Origin: Deltaproteobacteria bacterium | Lineage (GTDB): Bacteria > Myxococcota_A > Polyangia > Polyangiales > Houyiibacteriaceae | DNA length: 33,042 nucleotides | Assembly: GCA_019313915.1 (NCBI GenBank) | Contig: JAFDAJ010000034.1 | Location: 1 to 33,042 of the forward strand | Direction: 5' to 3' | In this document: piece after piece, positions 1 through 6,556 of the stretch | Position numbering within the stretch: the first letter of the stretch is position 1 | Layout: every line of letters begins with the position of its first letter | Program-made: the position numbers and the translations under genes | The notes under the pieces: model-generated | Seen by the model: the letters and a program-made list of their open reading frames with translations, nothing else | What the model was told of the DNA's origin: nothing | The model's database searches: none

Positions 1-402
1 GACAATGACGTGCTTGCTCAGTTTTTCGATCGCTCGCTGCATACTCCGACGCCTCAGAACTCCCTGCAAATCACCTTCTACAATCAAAGCAGTTAGACTA
101 GAAATGAAATAAAGTAGGGTGCCGCTGCCCAGGACGATCAGGCTGATCGTCACCCCACGGGCTTCGGGCATCTCGTTCATCCCCTCGAGCGTTTCGGCAA
201 AGCCGACCGTCGAGAGCGTGATAATCGTCATGTAGAAGCAGTCGAACCAAGACCACCTGCCTTCGCCGACGCTGTAGTACGCAGTGGCTCCCACCAGCAC
301 CACCGCGGCCAGTATGCCCGCTGCCGAGATCAAGCGGCCGTAGGCCCCCCGCCCCGACTTGATGCGCATCAGCTTCACCTGGGCGTAGTTGGCGTCATGC
401 AC
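1..402 (-). CDS. Potassium channel, TrkA-N/RCK type (N-terminal part, cut by window edge)
   Basis: This is the first 134 codons of a two-transmembrane potassium channel in the inner membrane. A first hydrophobic helix lies at about residues 24-45. The pore loop with the filter-like motif TVGFAE is at 65-70, and a second helix at about 84-108. A basic linker follows and ends in SKHVIV, the usual first strand of a cytoplasmic RCK (TrkA-N) domain; the rest lies outside the window. The GTG start at 402 is chosen because an in-frame TGA sits four codons upstream. The filter reads GFA where most K+ channels have GYG or GFG, so ion selectivity is less certain. It is divergent from the flippase gene with 53 bp between the starts. 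The family call is firm; the exact ion is inferred. Confidence 0.85.
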   Translation of the reverse strand, partial: MHDANYAQVKLMRIKSGRGAYGRLISAAGILAAVVLVGATAYYSVGEGRWSWFDCFYMTIITLSTVGFAETLEGMNEMPEARGVTISLIVLGSGTLLYFISSLTALIVEGDLQGVLRRRSMQRAIEKLSKHVIV

Positions 403-455
403 CGATCCAAGTCAACCCTTGACCATCGGGACCTGGGGCGGCACAACCGGCCGCG

Positions 456-1967
456 GTGAATCCCTCGGAAGACTCGCGGCGGGCTGGGCGCGGCCTGGTG
501 TCGATTGCCGGCGCCAAGGGCTACTTCATCGTTACCAGCTACGCAGTGCAACTCCTGCTTCCGAGAATCTTTGGGGAAGCCAAGGAGTTCGGACTTTATT
601 CGGCAACGATGAGCGGCGTGGCGATTCTCACGAATGTGCTGATCGTCGCGACAATCCAGTCGGTCTCGAAGTTCGTGAGCGAGGACGAGTCCCGTGCCGA
701 AGTCACCTTAAGGCAGGGGCTTCGGGTTCAGACCTTGGTCGGGGGCATCTTGGCACTCGCGCTGTTCGTCTTTGCGCCTGCGATCGCGCGCCTGCTCCTG
801 GATGATCAGCTCACGCGGTTGCTCCGCGTCGCGTCGGTCGTCGTCTTTGCCTACGCCCTGTACGCGGCCGTGGTGGGGAGCCTCAACGGACGGCACTGGT
901 TCTCCAAGCAGGCCCGTCTGGACTTCACGTTCTCCACGCTTCGCACCGTCGGTATCCTGGCGGGCGCGGCTCTTGGGTTCGGCGCGATCGGCGCTGTCGC
1001 TGGATTCGCGACAGCATCGGCGACGATCTTGTCGATCAGCCTGATTTGGATTGGGTTTGGAAAGCGTGGCGAGCCGATCCCTCTCCGCCGCTGGATCGGC
1101 TTCATGGCTCCGATATGGACCTATCAGCTCTGCCTCAACGGCATCTTGATGATCGACCTGCAGGTCCTGAAGCGGACGGCCACCGAAATCGCATTCGCGA
1201 GCACCGCGACCAGCCAGGCCGCGGTCGATCTCGCGAATCAGTACGTCGGCTACTACCGCGCCGCGCAGACCTTTGCGTTCGTGCCGTATCAGTTGATCAT
1301 CTCGTTGACGTTCGTCGTGTTCCCGATGATCAGCAAGGCGACGAGCATCGGGAATCGAGAGGCGGCCCAATCGACCGTTCAGCACGCCATGCGCTTGTCG
1401 CTGCTACTCCTCTTGCTGGTCGCAGCGCCCACTTCGGGAGCCGCTCACGGCGTGATGCAACTCGCGTACCCGGCAGAGTACCTGACGGGAGCACCCGCGC
1501 TTTCGATCCTGGTTTTCGGCGTGGCCGCGTTCGCCCTCTTTGCCGTCGCGGCAACCGCGATCAGCGGAGCGGGCCAACCTTCCCTAGCCGCGATCATCGC
1601 AGGCGTGTCGTTGCTAGCCGTGGCCGTCGCCAACCGGGTTCTAGTGATGCGCACCGGCCTAGGAGAAGGAACGCTCGTAGCGGCTGCCACCGGCACGACG
1701 ATTGGAATGGTTATCGCCCTGATCCTTTCGGCTTGGGTGATTTACAAATTGTTCGGCGTCTTCATCCCCGTCGCGACGTGGCTCCGAGCGGCTCTGGCGG
1801 CCGGCGTGGGGTACGCCACCGCCACCGCAACTCCTCACGATTCACCGGTGATGGCGCTCGCCGCGCTGGCTGTCGGGTTTACGAGCTCCCTCGCCGTCCT
1901 GGTCGTCACCCGCGAGCTCACCAGGGATGATTGGCACGCGCTTCGCCGAATCGTTCGTCGAGACTAA
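456..1967 (+). CDS. Polysaccharide/oligosaccharide flippase (Wzx/MATE-like, MOP superfamily)
   Basis: A 503-residue, very hydrophobic protein with roughly 12-14 membrane helices, the size and pattern of polysaccharide-export flippases that move lipid-linked sugar units across the inner membrane. The N-terminus reads GLVSIAGAKGYFIVTSYAVQ, which resembles the first helix of this family, and a conserved-looking FVPYQLIISLTFVVFPMISK helix lies near residues 274-292. The GTG start at 456 has no strong Shine-Dalgarno sequence. No glycosyltransferase or polymerase genes are adjacent, so the sugar substrate cannot be inferred. The gene ends 2 bp before the convergent moaC stop. Other MOP-superfamily exporters remain possible. 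Confidence 0.8.
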   Translation: MNPSEDSRRAGRGLVSIAGAKGYFIVTSYAVQLLLPRIFGEAKEFGLYSATMSGVAILTNVLIVATIQSVSKFVSEDESRAEVTLRQGLRVQTLVGGILALALFVFAPAIARLLLDDQLTRLLRVASVVVFAYALYAAVVGSLNGRHWFSKQARLDFTFSTLRTVGILAGAALGFGAIGAVAGFATASATILSISLIWIGFGKRGEPIPLRRWIGFMAPIWTYQLCLNGILMIDLQVLKRTATEIAFASTATSQAAVDLANQYVGYYRAAQTFAFVPYQLIISLTFVVFPMISKATSIGNREAAQSTVQHAMRLSLLLLLLVAAPTSGAAHGVMQLAYPAEYLTGAPALSILVFGVAAFALFAVAATAISGAGQPSLAAIIAGVSLLAVAVANRVLVMRTGLGEGTLVAAATGTTIGMVIALILSAWVIYKLFGVFIPVATWLRAALAAGVGYATATATPHDSPVMALAALAVGFTSSLAVLVVTRELTRDDWHALRRIVRRD

Positions 1968-1969
1968 CT

Positions 1970-2452
1970 TCAGCGCCGATAGTGGCCGCTGCGGCCGCCT
2001 TGCTTCTCGAGCAGCACAACCTCCTCTATCGCCATGCCGCGGTCGATCGCTTTGAGCATGTCGTAGAGCGTGAGCGCTGCGACCGTCGCCGCCGTGAGCG
2101 CTTCCATCTCGACGCCGGTGCGATCGGCACAACGGACTGACGCCTCGACGATGAATCTCTGGTCGTCGTCGGCCGGGTGGAACTCGACGTCGCAGCCCGT
2201 GATCGCAAGAGGGTGACAAAGTGGAATGAGCTCGGAAGTTCGCTTGGCCGCCTGGATGCCCGCGATGCGCGCCGTCGCCAACGCATCACCCTTGGGGACT
2301 TCGCCGGACAACAGCACGCGGCGCGTCTCCGGCTTCATTCGAAGCGTTGCGCGCGCGCGGGCTTCGCGTGTCGTTTTGTTCTTGCCCCCGACGTCGACCA
2401 TGCGGGCCTGACCGTCGCGATCCAAATGTGTGAGCTTGTCGTCTCTGTCCAT
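1970..2452 (-). CDS. moaC: Cyclic pyranopterin monophosphate synthase MoaC
   Basis: MoaC acts with MoaA in the cytoplasm to turn GTP-derived 3',8-cyclo-7,8-dihydro-GTP into cyclic pyranopterin monophosphate, the first step of molybdenum cofactor synthesis. The 160-residue protein has family length. It carries MVDVG (18-22), [20 protein letters not shown] (54-73), IPLCHPL (76-82), [10 protein letters not shown] (112-121) and YDMLKA (130-135), including the expected catalytic Lys, His, Asp and Lys positions. The ATG at 2452 shares its A with the TGA stop of the upstream LuxR-type gene (TGATG), so translation is probably coupled. A molybdopterin enzyme starts at the far end of the window, which suggests the organism uses the cofactor. 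Confidence 0.96.
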   Translation of the reverse strand: MDRDDKLTHLDRDGQARMVDVGGKNKTTREARARATLRMKPETRRVLLSGEVPKGDALATARIAGIQAAKRTSELIPLCHPLAITGCDVEFHPADDDQRFIVEASVRCADRTGVEMEALTAATVAALTLYDMLKAIDRGMAIEEVVLLEKQGGRSGHYRR

Positions 2453-3066
2453 CAATCGGCGTGCGGCACTTCGTAGTTGGGGCGCGGGGGAATGGTAGCT
2501 GTCCCGGCCATCCGGGCAATCAGCTCGACCCTCGAATGCACACCGAGCTTGGAAAAAATCCGTTTGAGATATGTGTTGACGGTCGACACCGTCAGGCCGG
2601 TCTCCGCGGCGATCTCGCGCGTGCTGGACCCCGCAACCAGGAGCGAAACGACATCGCGCTCGCGCGGGGTGAGCGGTGCGCGGCGCAAGGTTTCCTCGAC
2701 GGCCTCGCCCGGCCTTCGGCTCCCTGTGTCCGTGAGCCGCTCGGCGTAGTCTAGCCCGCGACCGTAGAGGCGGGATGCCCACTTCAAGAGCTCTAACTGA
2801 TTGCCGGAGGGCGCTTCGCCAACGATTTCCAAATGGAGCGTCCCGATGAGGGCCCTCCCTTGGCGAAGCGGCAAAGAGATCGTCGGTTCGGTCGTGGTCA
2901 GAGCAGACTCGCTACTCAGCGCGTCGGCATCGGGGCGATCGAGCCGAAACGAATGGGCTCCGACCAAGCCGGCGATCAAAGTGGCTCCACGCTGAGGATA
3001 GGTCCTGACGGGGTCGAGCTCCGCTAGTCGCTCGGCAATCTCCGCCAGCCTTTCGTTTGATGTCAC
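2452..3066 (-). CDS. LuxR-type HTH transcriptional regulator with N-terminal GAF-like sensor region
   Basis: A 204-residue DNA-binding regulator. Residues 130-187 form a classical LuxR/FixJ helix-turn-helix: [12 protein letters not shown], then [20 protein letters not shown] and KLGVHSR. Residues 15-105 look like a small alpha/beta sensor fold ([17 protein letters not shown] resembles the end of a GAF domain). No receiver phosphorylation site is seen, so it is not a standard two-component response regulator. The start is GTG at 3066 with GAGG eight bases upstream. A TTGACA hexamer at the end of the preceding gluQ gene could serve as a -35 box, but no convincing -10 follows. Its stop overlaps the moaC start. 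The ligand is unknown. Confidence 0.85.
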   Translation of the reverse strand: MTSNERLAEIAERLAELDPVRTYPQRGATLIAGLVGAHSFRLDRPDADALSSESALTTTEPTISLPLRQGRALIGTLHLEIVGEAPSGNQLELLKWASRLYGRGLDYAERLTDTGSRRPGEAVEETLRRAPLTPRERDVVSLLVAGSSTREIAAETGLTVSTVNTYLKRIFSKLGVHSRVELIARMAGTATIPPRPNYEVPHAD

Positions 3067-3121
3067 AGCCCGGTCCTCAACTCATCTTCGTCGTAAGTGA
3101 GGGGCGAAAATTCAATTAATG

Positions 3122-4021
3122 TCAACCCTTGGGATTCCAGGTGAACGATGACCGGGAGATCTCGCTAAGCTCGAAGACCTGAACCAACTCTTTGGGGCAA
3201 ATCGGGGCGTCGGTTGCGGTCAACCCGAGTGAGCACGCGAGCTCTCCAATGACTTGCTCCGGCGAGCGGCCGGCCTCTCGAAGTGATTCGATTGAAGTTG
3301 CCCGGTGTCGCGTCGCAAGACGGGTACCGTCCCCGTCGACCACCAACGCAACGTGCGCGAAGCGTGGAACCGGGCAACCAAGCCCCCGGTAGAGTGCGAT
3401 TTGCCGCGGCGTCGACGATAGCAGGTCCGCTCCGCGGATCACTTCGGTGATCCCCGCTTCGGCGTCGTCCACGACGACCGCGAGCTGATACGCCCAAACG
3501 CCGTCGGCGCGACGCAGCACGAAGTCACCGCCTGCCCGGCCTTCGGGATACGTCCCGCACAATACGTCCTCGAACCCTGGAGAAGAGCCTTCGAACACGA
3601 AGCGAAGGGCTGGGGGCTTGCCGGGTTTGGTCACACCGTTGCGGCAGGTTCCGGGATAACGGGGACCTTCGTCTCCGTGCGGCGCGCTCGCGATTGCCGC
3701 GATTTCTTTTCGGGAGCAGGTGCATGGGTAGACCATGTCGGCTTTTTGCAGCTGACTGAGCGCTCGCTCGTACGCTTCGTCGCGGGAGGACTGGAACACG
3801 GGGCCCTCATCCCAGTCGAGCCCGAGCCACTCGTGGTCACGGAAGATTGCGTCGGCAGAGCCGGGAACGACGCGTGGGCGATCGATATCCTCGATTCGCA
3901 TCACGATTTTCCCGCCTTGTCTGCGGGCCTGGAGCCAGGTCACCAGCGCGGTGCGCGCGTGCCCGGGGTGCATCTTGCCCGTCGGCGAGGGGGCGAAGCG
4001 CGTCCGATACGTCGAAGCCAC
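3122..4021 (-). CDS. gluQ: Glutamyl-Q tRNA(Asp) synthetase
   Basis: A paralogue of the glutamyl-tRNA synthetase catalytic domain that attaches glutamate to queuosine at position 34 of tRNA-Asp. The 299-residue length fits a protein without an anticodon-binding domain. FAPSPTGKMHPGHART (9-24) contains the HIGH-like motif. Cys100, Cys102, Tyr122 and Cys126 match the zinc site that marks GluQ-RS. The KMSKS-equivalent loop reads RLATR (234-238), so the usual second lysine is missing. The family's DRPR and substrate-binding stretches (YQLAVVVDDAEAGITEVIRG) are intact. It is followed after 55 bp by the LuxR-type gene on the same strand and may be co-transcribed with it and moaC. Confidence 0.93.
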   Translation of the reverse strand: MASTYRTRFAPSPTGKMHPGHARTALVTWLQARRQGGKIVMRIEDIDRPRVVPGSADAIFRDHEWLGLDWDEGPVFQSSRDEAYERALSQLQKADMVYPCTCSRKEIAAIASAPHGDEGPRYPGTCRNGVTKPGKPPALRFVFEGSSPGFEDVLCGTYPEGRAGGDFVLRRADGVWAYQLAVVVDDAEAGITEVIRGADLLSSTPRQIALYRGLGCPVPRFAHVALVVDGDGTRLATRHRATSIESLREAGRSPEQVIGELACSLGLTATDAPICPKELVQVFELSEISRSSFTWNPKG

Positions 4022-4094
4022 AATCTCTCCTTTATACGACTTGCGCGGGGGCGGCCATGCAGTGCATCTTCCGTGCGTGCGGGGACGAACCGAT

Positions 4095-4835
4095 GTGTGT
4101 GGATGTTTTCCAACTGGACGCCACTATCCGGGCATCGCCGATCTGATCGCGGACGCGATCCAGAAGGTCGAAGGCCTGTGCCATGAGTTCGAGCCAGGTT
4201 CGTCGTGGGAACACATTCCGTTCACCGTCATCGACTTCGAAACGACGGGACGGGACTCCGAAACCGACCGCGTGATCGAAATCGGGCTCGTGAGATTCGA
4301 CAAGGGCAGCGTGACCAGCCGAGAGAGCTTGCTCGTCAACCCCGGCATCCCAGTGCCCGACGAGTCGCGGGCGGTACACGGCATCACGGACGAAGAGCTC
4401 GCGGGCGCGCCTGACTTTGCGACGGTCATGCCCCGCGTGCTTGAGGTCCTACAGGGCACACTCCCGGTGGCGTACAACGCCTCTTTTGACCGTGGGTTCA
4501 TGCTGGCCGAGATCGCACGCGCCGCTCCGGAGGGAATGACACCCGGGGACATGCCGCCAGCTGCGCGAGACGACGTGGTGTGGGTCGACCCATTGGTGTG
4601 GGCGCGCGAGATCCTGAAAGAGCTGAAGAGCCGGCGTCTCGGTGATGTCACGAAGCACCTCGGAATCCCGCTCGAGCAGGCGCACCGCGCGGCGGGAGAT
4701 GCAGAGGCGACCGGGCGCGTGTTACTGGCACTGGCGCCGCAGTTGCCCCGCGTCTACGGAGAGCTCATTCGGCTCCAGAAGCGCTACGCGGCGTTTCAGG
4801 AAGCCGAATTTGCCGCGTGGAAACGCTTTCGGTGA
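4095..4835 (+). CDS. DEDDh 3'-5' exonuclease (DNA polymerase III epsilon-like)
   Basis: A 246-residue protein with one exonuclease domain of the DnaQ/RNase T type, which removes nucleotides from DNA or RNA 3' ends with two metal ions. Exo I is VIDFETTG (Asp47, Glu49 from the chosen start), Exo II is YNASFDRGF, and Exo III is HRAAGDAEATG, giving the full DEDDh set. About 40 residues precede the domain. The start is uncertain: GTG at 4095 is preferred because GGGGA lies nine bases upstream, but GTG codons at 4062 and 4077 are in the same frame. A separate out-of-frame ATG at 4056 opens only a short dead-end frame. The gene overlaps the downstream CPBP gene by 19 bp. No polymerase domain is attached. 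Confidence 0.87.
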   Translation: MCGCFPTGRHYPGIADLIADAIQKVEGLCHEFEPGSSWEHIPFTVIDFETTGRDSETDRVIEIGLVRFDKGSVTSRESLLVNPGIPVPDESRAVHGITDEELAGAPDFATVMPRVLEVLQGTLPVAYNASFDRGFMLAEIARAAPEGMTPGDMPPAARDDVVWVDPLVWAREILKELKSRRLGDVTKHLGIPLEQAHRAAGDAEATGRVLLALAPQLPRVYGELIRLQKRYAAFQEAEFAAWKRFR

Positions 4836-5731
4836 GCCCGAAGGTCACCCAATCACGCTTGATTTGGGTCCCGTTCGGTCTAATGGCGATTGGGAGCTGG
4901 ACGCCGGTCGTCGGTATGTGGCTCAACGACATCGAGTGGTCCGGAGCGGCCGGGCGAGCCGTCGCCTTCTGGTACACCGTCCCGGCACTGGTGGCGATTC
5001 TGCTAGTGCAAGGGCCGTGGCTGAAGCAGCCGATTCTCGCGCCGCTCGGCATTCGCTTCAAGATCAACCGCTGGTGGGGCATCGCGTGGCTGCTGCCAGT
5101 CGTGGTCCTCTTCGTCGGTATGCTGGTCACATGGTCGGCCGGGTTTGAGCCAGTGCTGACCGTCGATCAATTGATCGAAACCAAGCGCTCGACGGTCCCG
5201 CCGGACCAACTCGCGCAGTTCGAAGAGTACCTCACTGATAGTCCACCGCCGCATCCGTTGATGCTGATCGTCCTGGGAATGCCTGCCGGGCTGACGTTCA
5301 ACCTCATCCCTGGGCTGTGCGAAGAAATCGCGTTCCGCGGCTACTACTTCCGTGAAATGTCGGGCGACTTTTGGATGCGGTCGACCAAGATCGGTCTCTT
5401 GTGGTGGCTGTGGCTCGCACCATCGGTGGCGGTTGGAAACCTCTACGGCGCTCCCGGCTTGTGGAGCGTCGCGCTTGCTCTTCCCTGGTGCATCGTCGCT
5501 TCCTGGATACTGGTTTACCTCCGCGTGAGGAGCGAGTCGGTCGTTGCCGTCGCGATCGCGCGAGGCACCATGCTCGCGCTGACCGCCGCCGCGCACGACC
5601 TCACCTTTGGCGCGCCGACTTGGATCGGCCCCTTCTATGGAATCGGCGGCATCGCCGGGCTCCTCGTCGTTTGGCTCGCCTTCTGGATCCACGACCGCAC
5701 TCGTGCCACACGTCGATTGATGACGATCTGA
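4817..5731 (+). CDS. CPBP family intramembrane glutamic protease (CAAX protease-like)
   Basis: A 304-residue membrane protein with about 7-8 hydrophobic helices. The CPBP (Abi/CAAX) signature EExxxR is present as CEEIAFRGYYF, with Glu169, Glu170 and Arg174. The second family motif, normally Phe-x3-His, is not evident: the matching helix reads APSVAVGNLYG. A third-motif His-Asp pair occurs at 260-261. The enzyme may therefore be divergent or use His260. CPBP proteins cleave prenylated or membrane-bound substrates, or handle bacteriocin immunity; the substrate here is unknown. The ATG at 4817 lies inside the end of the exonuclease gene, and the SDR gene follows 11 bp after the stop, so the three genes probably form an operon. 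Confidence 0.83.
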   Translation: METLSVSPKVTQSRLIWVPFGLMAIGSWTPVVGMWLNDIEWSGAAGRAVAFWYTVPALVAILLVQGPWLKQPILAPLGIRFKINRWWGIAWLLPVVVLFVGMLVTWSAGFEPVLTVDQLIETKRSTVPPDQLAQFEEYLTDSPPPHPLMLIVLGMPAGLTFNLIPGLCEEIAFRGYYFREMSGDFWMRSTKIGLLWWLWLAPSVAVGNLYGAPGLWSVALALPWCIVASWILVYLRVRSESVVAVAIARGTMLALTAAAHDLTFGAPTWIGPFYGIGGIAGLLVVWLAFWIHDRTRATRRLMTI

Positions 5732-5742
5732 GGGAGAACGGC

Positions 5743-6555
5743 TTGGGATACACGGCGAAGCTGGGGCTGCACGGCCGCTATGGAGGCTACGCCCTCGTCA
5801 CCGGGGCGGCGCGTGGGATCGGGCGGGCGTTCGCAACGTACTTGGCAGCCGACGGCTTCGATCTCTTACTGGTCGACCGGGAAGCCAGCGAAACCGAAGC
5901 GCTCGCCGAAGAGCTCGCTGCAAAACACGGCATCGATACGCGTGCGCTCATCTGTGACCTCGCCGAGCCAGGCCTCTTGGCAAAAGCTGAGGAGTGGGCG
6001 AAGACCTATGAGATCGGTCTCCTCGTCAATAACGCGGGCATCTCTTTGCTCGATCCCTTTTTCGACATCCCCCTCGATGCGCATCTCGCAACCTTGGACG
6101 TGAACTGCCGCGCCACGCTCGTGCTGACGTACGTCGTTGGGCAATCGATGACCTCGCGTGGACGCGGGGGCATCATCATCGTCTCTTCCGCGTCGGCCTT
6201 GTCCGGCTCGCCGTACTTCTGTCACTACGCGGCGACGAAGGGGTACGGCTTGAACCTCGCGGCTGGATTGTGGTCGGAGCTCCGAGGAAGTGGCGTCGAC
6301 GCCTTGGCGGTGTGCCCCGGAATGACAGACACCAAGCCGGTTCAGGATCAGGGTCTGGGCGATGACTTGCCGTTCTACGTGCCACTAGCCGGGCCGGAGC
6401 CTGTGGCGCTCGCCGCGCTCCGAGCATTGGGTAAGCAGCCTGCTCTGATCCCAACCTGGGCCGATCGCATGTCCGCAGGTTTGCTTTCGAAGCTGCTGCC
6501 CCGAGGTTGGACACTGTCGATCATGAAGCGGTCGATCGAAAAGATGCGGCGCTAG
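5743..6555 (+). CDS. Short-chain dehydrogenase/reductase (SDR)
   Basis: A 270-residue NAD(P)-dependent oxidoreductase of the classical SDR type. The cofactor motif TGAARGIG is at 20-27, NNAG at 96-99, and the catalytic triad is Ser149, Tyr162 and Lys166 (HYAATKGYG). PGMTDT after the active site matches the cofactor-binding PG motif. The C-terminus (residues 235-270) is basic and partly hydrophobic, like membrane-associated SDRs related to DltE or 17-beta-HSD. The TTG start at 5743 is supported by GAGGGA seven bases upstream; a longer open frame upstream only shadows the protease gene. The substrate is not identifiable. It ends 1 bp before the convergent acylase stop. Confidence 0.9.
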   Translation: MGYTAKLGLHGRYGGYALVTGAARGIGRAFATYLAADGFDLLLVDREASETEALAEELAAKHGIDTRALICDLAEPGLLAKAEEWAKTYEIGLLVNNAGISLLDPFFDIPLDAHLATLDVNCRATLVLTYVVGQSMTSRGRGGIIIVSSASALSGSPYFCHYAATKGYGLNLAAGLWSELRGSGVDALAVCPGMTDTKPVQDQGLGDDLPFYVPLAGPEPVALAALRALGKQPALIPTWADRMSAGLLSKLLPRGWTLSIMKRSIEKMRR

Positions 6556-6556
6556 G

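Noticed and set aside
2453-2782. A 110-residue N-terminal extension of MoaC
   Set aside because: It is the out-of-frame reading of the LuxR-type gene; MoaC homology begins at the ATG at 2452.
3121-3131. The 11-mer GTCAACCCTTG shared between 411-421 and the end of gluQ
   Set aside because: One exact 11-base match is expected many times by chance in 33 kb, and the second site lies in coding sequence.
4056-4146. Alternative ATG frame at the 5' end of the exonuclease gene, hinting at a frameshift
   Set aside because: The frame ends after 30 codons and the in-frame sequence from GTG 4095 reads smoothly into the exonuclease domain; a simple start choice explains it.
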